Assembly (NCBI GenBank): GCA_946631075.1
Contig: CAMOZS010000008.1
Location: 1-20,031 of the forward strand
DNA length: 20,031 bases
Direction of reading: 5' to 3'
DNA from: an uncultured Bacillota bacterium
GTDB taxonomy: Bacteria; Bacillota; Clostridia; Peptostreptococcales; Anaerovoracaceae
The translations under genes and the position numbers were made by a program. The notes under the pieces were generated by a model. The model was not told where the DNA came from, made no database searches, and saw only the letters and a program-made list of their open reading frames with translations. Shown here in pieces: positions 14,090 to 20,031 of this stretch. How positions within the stretch are numbered: the first letter of the stretch is position 1; every line of letters begins with the position of its first letter.

Positions 14090-14900
14090 AGTCGATTATC
14101 ATATCCACACCACCTATTCCGACGGAGCTTCCACGCCGACCCGGATCATCAAGCAGGCCAAGGAGCTCCAGTACGATGAGATCGCCATCACAGACCACGA
14201 TAACGTGAAGGGACTGGCGGAAGCCAGGATCGCGGCCGAGGCTGTCGAGATGAAGATCATCCCCGGCATAGAGCTGGCCACCCAGACAGAGGAGGGCATC
14301 GGCCTTCACATCCTGGGTTACCGCTTCGATCCCGAAAACGAAAGGCTTCTGCAGTTCCTCGAAGACCTGCTTCGCCGCAGGGACAGGAGAAACGACCTGC
14401 TCATCGCAGAGCTGCAGGATATGGGCTATGACATCGGCTTTGAAGACCTGACTACCGGGAAGAACAACTTCATCGGCAAGCCGGTCATCGCCAGGGCCCT
14501 GGTCAGCAAAGGCTATATCAAAAGCGAGAAAGAAGCCTACAGCAAGGAGATCCTGGGAAGCGCCCGCTGCCGGGCCATCAAGAAGGAAAAGCCCCAGGCG
14601 GAGGAGGCCATCGAAGTCATCCGGTCCGCCGGCGGCATCCCGGTCCTGGCCCATCCCATCCAGACCAGGGGAGTAGGGACTCCGGGAAGCGAAGAGTTCT
14701 ATGAGAACATGGAGACGATCATCGCCCGTCTGAAGAAGCAGGGCCTGAGGGGCCTGGAATGCTTCCACCCCGACCAGAACGAAGAACAGTCCGCCCGGTT
14801 CGTGCAGCTGGCAGAGAAATACCACCTGCACATCACCCGGGGATCGGATTTTCACGGTGAGGACTTCGCCCAGGCGGAGCCGACCGCGGAATACAGATAA
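14076..14900 (+). CDS. PHP-domain metal-dependent phosphoesterase (YciV/RnaAM-like)
   Basis: This is a 274-residue single PHP domain with metal ligands visible in order: HIHTTYSDG (His9, His11, Asp16), ITDHDN, PGIELAT, LAHPIQ, LECFHPDQN and the final GSDFHG. The layout and length match YciV-type enzymes, which hydrolyse 3',5'-nucleoside bisphosphates or trim 5' ends of short RNAs. Which activity applies here cannot be told from sequence. GGAGGA within the end of xpt serves as its ribosome-binding site, so the two are translationally coupled. cysS starts 17 bases downstream. Confidence 0.9.
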   Translation: MQGNKVDYHIHTTYSDGASTPTRIIKQAKELQYDEIAITDHDNVKGLAEARIAAEAVEMKIIPGIELATQTEEGIGLHILGYRFDPENERLLQFLEDLLRRRDRRNDLLIAELQDMGYDIGFEDLTTGKNNFIGKPVIARALVSKGYIKSEKEAYSKEILGSARCRAIKKEKPQAEEAIEVIRSAGGIPVLAHPIQTRGVGTPGSEEFYENMETIIARLKKQGLRGLECFHPDQNEEQSARFVQLAEKYHLHITRGSDFHGEDFAQAEPTAEYR

Positions 14901-14917
14901 TTCAAGGAGGAAAGATC

Positions 14918-16357
14918 ATGAGAGTGTATAACACGCTGACCAGAAAAAAAGAAGAACTGAAGACCATCGAAGAGGGCAAGGTCAGGATGTATGTCTGCGG
15001 GCCGACCGTATACAACTATTTTCACATCGGCAACGCCCGTCCCTTCGTCGTTTTCGACACCCTGAGGAAATACCTGGAGTACAGAGGGTATAAGGTCAAG
15101 TACGTACAGAACTTCACCGATGTGGACGACAAGATCATCAACCGGGCCAAGGAAGAAGGGATCACGGCCCAGGAGGTCAGCGAGAAATACATCGAAGAAT
15201 ATTACAAGGACGCGGCGGCCCTGAACGTCCGCAAGGCGACCGTCCACCCCAAGGTCACCGAGACCATGCCGGACATCATCAAATTTGTCCAGGACCTGAT
15301 CGACAAGGGCTACGCCTATGAATCCGAGGGAGACGTCTACTACAGGACCCGCAAGTTCGAAGGCTACGGCAAGCTTTCCGGCAAGAACATCGACGACCTG
15401 ATCATGGGAGCCAGCGAGCGTACCAACGCCGCCGACGGCGAGAAGAAGGAAGATCCCCTGGACTTCGCCCTCTGGAAGGCCCGCAAGGAAGAGTCGGAGA
15501 TCGCCTGGGAATCCCCCTGGGGTATGGGCCGGCCGGGCTGGCACATCGAATGCTCCGCCATGTCCAAGAAATATCTGGGCGACACCCTGGATATCCACGC
15601 CGGCGGCGAAGACCTGCAGTTCCCCCATCACGAGAACGAGATCGCCCAGTCGGAGGCGCACAACGGCAAGCCTTTCGCCAACTACTGGATGCACAACGGA
15701 TACATCAACGTGGATGGGGTGAAGATGTCCAAGTCCCTGGGCAACTTCAAGACCGTCCGTGACCTGCTGACCCAGTATGACGGAGAGGTCCTCCGTTTCC
15801 TGATCCTCAGCGGACACTACCGGGGCCCCATCGATTTCAATCCCGAGATCCTGTCCCAGTCGGAGAACGGCCTGAAGCGGATGCGCAATGCCAAGAGCAA
15901 CCTGAAGCACCTGATCGCGACAGCAAAGGCTGAGGGCGAAGGCGCCGGATGCGCGGCGGCCACTCAGGAGGAGAAGGACGCTCTGGAGAGCTTTGACCAG
16001 TACCGGCAGAAGTTCATCACAGCCATGGACGATGACCTGAATACAGCAGATGCCATCTCCGCGGTCTTCGAGCTGGTCACCGCCATCAACACCGCGGTCA
16101 AGGACGGAGCATCCAGGGAATTCGCTCAGGGCTGCATGGATATCCTGATGGAGCTGTGCACCGTGCTGGGCCTGCTTCAGCAGGAGCACGAAGAGGAGGT
16201 CGAGATCGAGCCGGAGATCCAGGCTTTGATCGATGAGCGGCAGGAAGCGAGAAAGGCGAAGAATTTCGCCCGGGCCGACGAGATCAGAGACCAGCTGAAG
16301 GCGCAGGGCATCACCCTGAAGGATACACCGCAGGGTGTACAGGTCGTCCGTGACTGA
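14918..16357 (+). CDS. cysS: Cysteine--tRNA ligase
   Basis: This 479-residue class I aminoacyl-tRNA synthetase charges tRNA-Cys. The HIGH-type motif is FHIGNARP (His36 to Asn39) and the KMSKS loop is KMSKSLGNF (269-273). Zinc ligands are suggested by CGPTVYN (Cys27) and WHIECSAMS, with the later HHENEIAQSEA segment. The C-terminal QALIDERQEARKAKNFARAD helix is the usual anticodon-arm part. AAGGAGG precedes the ATG. Neighbouring mrnC immediately downstream is the common Firmicutes arrangement. Confidence 0.98.
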   Translation: MRVYNTLTRKKEELKTIEEGKVRMYVCGPTVYNYFHIGNARPFVVFDTLRKYLEYRGYKVKYVQNFTDVDDKIINRAKEEGITAQEVSEKYIEEYYKDAAALNVRKATVHPKVTETMPDIIKFVQDLIDKGYAYESEGDVYYRTRKFEGYGKLSGKNIDDLIMGASERTNAADGEKKEDPLDFALWKARKEESEIAWESPWGMGRPGWHIECSAMSKKYLGDTLDIHAGGEDLQFPHHENEIAQSEAHNGKPFANYWMHNGYINVDGVKMSKSLGNFKTVRDLLTQYDGEVLRFLILSGHYRGPIDFNPEILSQSENGLKRMRNAKSNLKHLIATAKAEGEGAGCAAATQEEKDALESFDQYRQKFITAMDDDLNTADAISAVFELVTAINTAVKDGASREFAQGCMDILMELCTVLGLLQQEHEEEVEIEPEIQALIDERQEARKAKNFARADEIRDQLKAQGITLKDTPQGVQVVRD

Positions 16358-16373
16358 ACTTAAAGGAGACCGG

Positions 16374-16772
16374 ATGGAGGAAAAACAGGCCCGCGTCCTG
16401 AACACGGACGCTCTCGCCTACATGGGCGATGCGGTATACGAGATGATGGTCCGGCGGGAACTTCTGAACCGGGGGATCAGCCGGTCCGACCGCCTGCACC
16501 GGATGGCGACCGGCTACGTCAACGCCGAGGCCCAGGCCCGGATCATACGGAGCCTGCAGCCGGAGCTGACCGAAAAGGAGCAGGAACTGATCCGCCGCTG
16601 GCGCAATCACAAGTACCATTCCAAGGCCAGGCACGCCGACCCCATGACCTATAAGTGGGCGACGGCCTTTGAAGCCTGGATCGGCTATCTGTATCTGACC
16701 GGAGACCTGCAAAGGCTGGACTGGGCCTTCGCGGAGAGTCTGCGGATCATAGATCATAAGAAGGAAGACTGA
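16374..16772 (+). CDS. mrnC: Mini-ribonuclease 3
   Basis: This 132-residue protein is an RNase III catalytic domain without the double-stranded-RNA-binding domain. It is expected to mature 23S rRNA ends as a dimer. The signature is AYMGDAVYEMMVRRELL (residues ~14-30), containing the acidic catalytic residue. KYHSKARHADPMTYKWATAF and the ATAFEAWIGYLYL block supply the second acidic site. I chose ATG 16374 because AAGGAG lies 5 bases upstream; a GTG at 16335 overlaps cysS and has no such site. The position after cysS supports the call. Confidence 0.95.
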   Translation: MEEKQARVLNTDALAYMGDAVYEMMVRRELLNRGISRSDRLHRMATGYVNAEAQARIIRSLQPELTEKEQELIRRWRNHKYHSKARHADPMTYKWATAFEAWIGYLYLTGDLQRLDWAFAESLRIIDHKKED

Positions 16773-16773
16773 G

Positions 16774-17013
16774 ATGTCATCAGGAAAGAAGAAGCACAAG
16801 AAACAGGTTCGGAACAAATCCAAGGACTGGCTGATGGACTACTATGAGACCGGCCGGGCTTTTGATGAAGAGAACCGGCGACGCCAGGAGGAGGAAGGGA
16901 TCCCCAAGCCGAAGGGGCTGAAGAACATGAACTCCTTCGAATGGGCCTGCGTGATCGTCATCGTCCTCGGACTGATCGGCTGTTTCGTCCGTTATGTTGT
17001 TTTGAAAATATGA
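16774..17013 (+). CDS. Small basic protein with one C-terminal membrane helix, unknown
   Basis: This is a 79-residue protein of no recognised family. The N-terminal ~50 residues are highly charged (SSGKKKHKKQVRNKSKDW, then GRAFDEENRRRQEEEG). The last ~25 residues form a membrane helix (WACVIVIVLGLIGCFVRYVV). The topology is probably N-in. GGAAG lies about 6 bases before the ATG, and it starts one base after the mrnC stop. Coupling to both neighbours and good codon use support a real gene. Confidence 0.75.
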   Translation: MSSGKKKHKKQVRNKSKDWLMDYYETGRAFDEENRRRQEEEGIPKPKGLKNMNSFEWACVIVIVLGLIGCFVRYVVLKI

Positions 17014-17021
17014 GGTAATCA

Positions 17022-17885
17022 ATGAGCTGGGCAGACGTATTATTTGTCAACATGTGCAGAGACATCCTGGATAACGGGTTCAGCACCGAAGGCCAGAATG
17101 TCCGCGCCAAGTGGCCGGACGGAACGCCGGCCCACACCATCAAGAAATTCGGAATAGTGAACCGGTATGATCTGCAGGAGGAATTCCCCGCCCTGACCCT
17201 GCGGCCAACCTATATCAAGTCGGCCGTGGATGAGGTCCTGTGGATCTGGCAGAAGAAATCCAACCGCACGGCAGACCTTGCCAGCGGGATCTGGGATGAA
17301 TGGGCCGATGAGCAGGGAACCATAGGCAAGGCCTACGGCTATCAGATGGGAGTGAAATACAGATTCCCCTTCGGGGAGATGGACCAGACGGACGCGGTCC
17401 TCTGGCAGCTGAAGAATGCTCCCTATTCCCGCAGGATCATGACCAACATGTACAACTTCGCCGACCTGACCGAAATGGGACTGGAGCCATGCGCCTACAG
17501 CATGACCTTCAATGTGACCCGGGAGCACGGAGACGGAGGAGAGGGAAGCGGCCGGTTCAAGCTGAACGCCATCCTGAACCAGAGGTCCCAGGACATCCTG
17601 ACGGCCAACAACTGGAACGTAGTCCAGTACGCAGTGCTCCTGATGATGTTCGCCCAGGTCTGCGATATGATCCCCGGGGAACTGGTCCATGTCATCTCCG
17701 ATGCTCACATCTATGACCGGCATGCTCCCATCGTACGTGAGATGATCGAGCGGCCCCAGTTCAAGGCCCCCGTCGTCCGGCTCAATCCGGACATCAGGGA
17801 TTTCTATCAGTTCACCAAGGACGATGTCATCATCGAAAACTACCAGAAGAATCCGCAGATCAAGGATATTCCTGTAGCGATCTGA
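17022..17885 (+). CDS. thyA: Thymidylate synthase, divergent
   Basis: This 287-residue protein makes dTMP from dUMP using methylene-tetrahydrofolate. IWDEWADEQGTIGKAYG and the DAVLWQLKNAPYSRRI block are clear. The catalytic cysteine is Cys157 (GLEPCAYS). NQRSQD keeps the Arg-Ser-x-Asp phosphate/uracil contacts, and DAHIYDRH and the terminal PVAI are typical. Oddities against E. coli: PCH has become PCA, RSCD has become RSQD, the VFLGLPFN segment reads ILTANNWN, and a Gly-rich insert (EHGDGGEGSG) follows the active site. It sits beside folA, forming the dTMP-cycle pair. Family identity is secure. Confidence 0.92.
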   Translation: MSWADVLFVNMCRDILDNGFSTEGQNVRAKWPDGTPAHTIKKFGIVNRYDLQEEFPALTLRPTYIKSAVDEVLWIWQKKSNRTADLASGIWDEWADEQGTIGKAYGYQMGVKYRFPFGEMDQTDAVLWQLKNAPYSRRIMTNMYNFADLTEMGLEPCAYSMTFNVTREHGDGGEGSGRFKLNAILNQRSQDILTANNWNVVQYAVLLMMFAQVCDMIPGELVHVISDAHIYDRHAPIVREMIERPQFKAPVVRLNPDIRDFYQFTKDDVIIENYQKNPQIKDIPVAI

Positions 17886-17899
17886 GCAAGGAGAAATAT

Positions 17900-18385
17900 A
17901 TGAACGCGATCGTAGCAGTGGACCGGAACTGGGGGATCGGCAAGGACAACGACCTGCTGATCCATCTTCCCGGCGACCTGAAATATTACAAAGAAAAAAC
18001 CATCGGCAACGTGATCATCGTCGGCCAGAGGACTCTGGAATCTTTTCCGGGAGGGAAGCCTCTGCCCGGCAGGACCAACATCGTACTGAGCGACGACCCA
18101 GCCTTTGTGCGGGACGACTGCATCGTCTGCCGGACCAAGGACGAGGTGCTGGAAAAAGCGGCGGAATATGATCCCGAAAAGGTCTTCATCTGCGGGGGAG
18201 CATCGATCTACCGGCTCTTCCTGGAGGACTGCGATGCACTCTATGTGACCAGGATCGACGCCGCCTTCGAAGCGGACACCTTCTTCCCCGACCTGGATGA
18301 GCTGGGATACCGGGTGGACTGGGCTTCGGAGCCCATGGAAGAGAAGGGTTACAGCTACCGGTTCTGCCGGTACGTCAAGGAGTAG
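17900..18385 (+). CDS. folA: Dihydrofolate reductase
   Basis: This 161-residue protein has the family length. MNAIVAVDRNWGIGKDNDLL and HLPGDLKYYKEKT contain the substrate-binding region with the acidic residue (Asp). GQRTLESFPGGKPLPGRTNI is the NADPH-binding part, and FICGGASIYRLFL is the GG-x2-hydrophobic-Tyr motif. A tryptophan usual after the glycine-rich start is replaced (NDLLIHLP). It regenerates tetrahydrofolate oxidised by the adjacent thymidylate synthase. AAGGAG precedes the ATG. Confidence 0.96.
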   Translation: MNAIVAVDRNWGIGKDNDLLIHLPGDLKYYKEKTIGNVIIVGQRTLESFPGGKPLPGRTNIVLSDDPAFVRDDCIVCRTKDEVLEKAAEYDPEKVFICGGASIYRLFLEDCDALYVTRIDAAFEADTFFPDLDELGYRVDWASEPMEEKGYSYRFCRYVKE

Positions 18386-18399
18386 GATCGGAGGCAGAA

Positions 18400-19149
18400 G
18401 TGGCAGAGAAGATCATTGGCAGGAACGCGGTGATGGAGGCCCTGCGGACGGACCGGGAGATCGAGAGGCTGATCGTGCTCCGGCAGAAGCCCGGCGCAAA
18501 GGCTGAGGGGTCCCTGAAGAAGATCCTGGCCAAGGCCAGGGACCGGCATATCCCGGTGGATTATGCCGACCGGGCGGGACTGGACCGGATCGCCGGGGGA
18601 GGAACCCATCAGGGAGTGATCGCGACGGTATCGGATTACGAATACCGGACCGTAGAGGACCTGCTGCGGACAGCGGAAGACAGAAATGAAGCTCCTTTTC
18701 TCATCATTCTCGACGGGCTGGAGGACCCCCACAATCTGGGGGCCATCATGCGGACGGCGGAGTGCGCCGGGGCCCACGGGATCATCATTCCCGAGAGAAG
18801 GGCGGTCACGGTCAACGCGACGGTCATGAAGACTTCGGCGGGAGCGGCGGAGCATATCGGCTGCGCCAGGGTGACCAACATCGCCAGGACCATCGAGCAG
18901 CTGCAGGAGCAGGGGATCTGGATCTACGGCTGTGACATGGACGGAGCCAGCCTTTACGAGACCGATCTGAAGGGGCCGGCAGCCATCGTCATCGGAAACG
19001 AAGGCAGGGGGATCAGCCGGCTGGTCAGAGAGAAGTGTGACTTCATCATCTCGATCCCCATGAAGGGACAGATCAATTCACTCAACGCGTCCAACGCGGC
19101 GGCGATCGTGACCTACGAAGCGCTGCGGCAGAGGGAAACAGCAGTATGA
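18400..19149 (+). CDS. rlmB: 23S rRNA (guanosine-2'-O-)-methyltransferase, TrmH/SpoU family
   Basis: This 249-residue protein has the substrate-binding N-terminal domain (IIGRNAVMEALR) and a SPOUT methyltransferase domain. The three knot motifs are DPHNLGAIMRTAECAGAHGI, IVIGNEGRGISRLV and ISIPMKGQINSLNASNAAAI. The product should 2'-O-methylate a guanosine of 23S rRNA (G2251 in E. coli). The start codon is GTG 18400, chosen because GGAGG at 18390-18394 is 5 bases away. Its stop overlaps the sigma-factor start by 4 bases. Closely related TrmH proteins cannot be fully excluded. Confidence 0.93.
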   Translation: MAEKIIGRNAVMEALRTDREIERLIVLRQKPGAKAEGSLKKILAKARDRHIPVDYADRAGLDRIAGGGTHQGVIATVSDYEYRTVEDLLRTAEDRNEAPFLIILDGLEDPHNLGAIMRTAECAGAHGIIIPERRAVTVNATVMKTSAGAAEHIGCARVTNIARTIEQLQEQGIWIYGCDMDGASLYETDLKGPAAIVIGNEGRGISRLVREKCDFIISIPMKGQINSLNASNAAAIVTYEALRQRETAV

Positions 19150-19760
19150 CAGAGAATACAGACAACAAACTTGTCAGAAGAGCCCAGGCGGGGGATCTGG
19201 CGGCAGAGGAGGAGCTCCTGCGCCGCTATAAGGAACTGGCCAGAGTCAAGGCGAACATGTACTACATGGTCGGCGCCGATGAAGACGATGTCCTGCAGGA
19301 AGGGATGATCGGTCTGCTGAAAGCGGTCCGCCAGTTTGACCCGGATAAGGAAGCGGGATTCCGGACCTATGCCGGGATCTGCATCACCAACCAGATCATC
19401 AGCGCCATCCGCAGTTCCCGGAGAAACAAGCACAAGGCCCTGAACACATCCGTATCGCTGGACACTTCCATCGGGAATAAGGAGGGAGGAGCCGAGGACG
19501 ACCGGCTGAGACTGGAGGATACCCTGATGGCGAGCCCGGCGGATTCGCCGGAACAGATGCTGCTCATGCGGGACATCATCGAATGCATCCTCCACAACGA
19601 TGATAAGGTCTTCAGCCCCTACGAGCTGCAGGTCGTGACCGAGCGGATGCGGGGCAAACCTGCGGATATGATCGCCGAGGAGACCGGTCGGACCAGGAAA
19701 TCCGTGGACAACTGCATGCACCGGGCCAGAAAGAAGATCCTGGCCTATCTGACAGCGTGA
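19146..19760 (+). CDS. sigH: SigH-type RNA polymerase sigma factor
   Basis: This 204-residue sigma-70 family protein has the SigH layout. Region 2 shows DEDDVLQEGMIGLLKAVRQF, then AGFRTYAGICITNQIISAI, the core-binding and -10 recognition part. Region 4 shows FSPYELQVVTERMRGK, then TGRTRKSVDNCMHRARKKI, the helix-turn-helix. The rlmB-sigH-tuf neighbourhood is the conserved Clostridia/Bacilli setting of the transition-state sigma factor. No NYN-nuclease gene lies between rlmB and sigH here. ATG 19146 overlaps rlmB. Confidence 0.93.
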   Translation: MTENTDNKLVRRAQAGDLAAEEELLRRYKELARVKANMYYMVGADEDDVLQEGMIGLLKAVRQFDPDKEAGFRTYAGICITNQIISAIRSSRRNKHKALNTSVSLDTSIGNKEGGAEDDRLRLEDTLMASPADSPEQMLLMRDIIECILHNDDKVFSPYELQVVTERMRGKPADMIAEETGRTRKSVDNCMHRARKKILAYLTA

Positions 19761-19770
19761 TGAGGGCTTT

Positions 19771-19828
19771 GCGATAAGACAAAAACACTGCGCGATCGGA
19801 CAAAACCCGGTTGACATGAAAGACAAAA
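19771..19828. repeat. Three GACAAAA direct repeats upstream of the tuf-region promoter
   Basis: GACAAAA occurs at 19778-19784, 19799-19805 and 19822-19828. The first two belong to a longer repeat (GCGATAAGACAAAAAC and GCGATCGGACAAAACC). Start-to-start spacing is 21 and 23 bases, about two helical turns, and the last copy lies between -35 and -10. Confidence 0.7.
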
Positions 19829-19839
19829 TATAGTAGGAT
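19811..19839 (+). promoter_or_regulatory. Sigma-A promoter for tRNA-Thr and tuf
   Basis: TTGACA (19811-19816) is a perfect -35 and TAGGAT (19834-19839) lies 17 bases downstream. Transcription would start near 19846, about 10 bases before the tRNA. Confidence 0.85.
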
Positions 19840-19855
19840 AGATCGTGATCGGCGT

Positions 19856-19932
19856 GCTGCTGTAGCTCAGTCGGTAGAGCACCTCATTGGTAATGAGGAG
19901 GTTCGGCAGTTCAAGTCTGCTCAGCAGCTCCA
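19856..19932 (+). tRNA. tRNA-Thr(GGT)
   Basis: This is a 77-base cloverleaf. The acceptor GCTGCTG pairs with CAGCAGC and the D stem is GCTC/GAGC. Anticodon stem CCTCA/TGAGG encloses loop TTGGTAA, giving anticodon GGT for ACC codons. The T loop is TTCAAGT, the discriminator is T and CCA is encoded. A run of nine T follows (19933-19941) and tuf starts 49 bases after the tRNA. Confidence 0.97.
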
Positions 19933-19980
19933 TTTTTTTTTAGAAAAGCTTTCAGGATTCCAATTTGTAGGAGGGAAACA

Positions 19981-20031
19981 ATGGCAAAGCAGAAATTCGA
20001 AAGAAACAAACCGCATATCAACATCGGTACC
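19981..20031 (+). CDS. tuf: Elongation factor Tu (3' truncated by window end)
   Basis: Only the first 17 residues are present: MAKQKFERNKPHINIGT. This is the very conserved EF-Tu start, just before the GTP-binding P loop. GGAGGG at 19970-19975 lies 5 bases before the ATG. EF-Tu delivers aminoacyl-tRNA to the ribosome. Confidence 0.95.
   Translation, partial: MAKQKFERNKPHINIGT

Noticed and set aside
16324..16339. Small inverted repeat TACACC/GGTGTA at the end of cysS
   Set aside because: Only 6 bp, inside coding sequence, with no T run; too weak to call an attenuator.
14852..16405. Long open frame on the - strand opposite cysS
   Set aside because: cysS is certain on the + strand, and the antisense frame shows no family motifs.

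Overview
The window is about 20 kb of GC-rich bacterial chromosome, roughly high-50s % GC judged by eye. It has strong Shine-Dalgarno sites, dense co-directional operons and a gene order typical of Clostridia: cysS, mini-RNase III, rlmB, a SigH-type sigma factor, then tuf. I place it in Firmicutes/Bacillota, class Clostridia, and cannot give a genus. Nothing looks like a phage, insertion sequence or CRISPR array.

Region 1 (1-912) is the 3' part of a GNAT acetyltransferase fused to an acetoacetate-decarboxylase-like domain. Region 2 (998-4507) is the most unusual part. It is a compact three-gene operon with a stand-alone STAS anti-anti-sigma protein, a STAS / phosphotransferase-kinase / RsbW-type ATPase fusion, and a membrane protein. 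That membrane protein joins a degenerate ATPase-like cytosolic domain to a dicarboxylate-symporter fold whose substrate and sodium motifs appear lost. It reads like a partner-switching signalling system with a transporter-derived sensor.

Region 3 (4511-10286) is a run of metabolic and membrane genes on the + strand: tcdA, a Gfo/Idh/MocA oxidoreductase, a short rubredoxin whose 5' end looks frame-disrupted, a MATE transporter, a CPBP intramembrane protease and a radical SAM protein with atypical cysteine spacing. Region 4 (10287-11029) is non-coding: an AT-rich stretch with inverted repeats, a strongly folded RNA candidate (10688-10839) with a hairpin terminator, and tRNA-Ala(GGC) and tRNA-Thr(CGT) on the - strand.

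Region 5 (11066-13425) holds two divergent genes for probable cell-envelope scaffold proteins, a membrane-anchored protein and a DivIVA-like coiled-coil protein. Both carry long Pro/Ala/Val/Glu-rich acidic repeats, and well-formed promoters lie between them. A strong terminator follows the DivIVA-like gene.

Region 6 (13499-19760) is housekeeping: xpt, a PHP phosphoesterase, cysS, mrnC, a small membrane protein, thyA, folA, rlmB and a sigH-like gene, mostly overlapping or a few bases apart. It links purine salvage, thymidylate and folate metabolism, translation and RNA maturation. Region 7 (19761-20031) has three GACAAAA repeats, a clear sigma-A promoter, tRNA-Thr(GGT) and the start of tuf, cut by the window edge.
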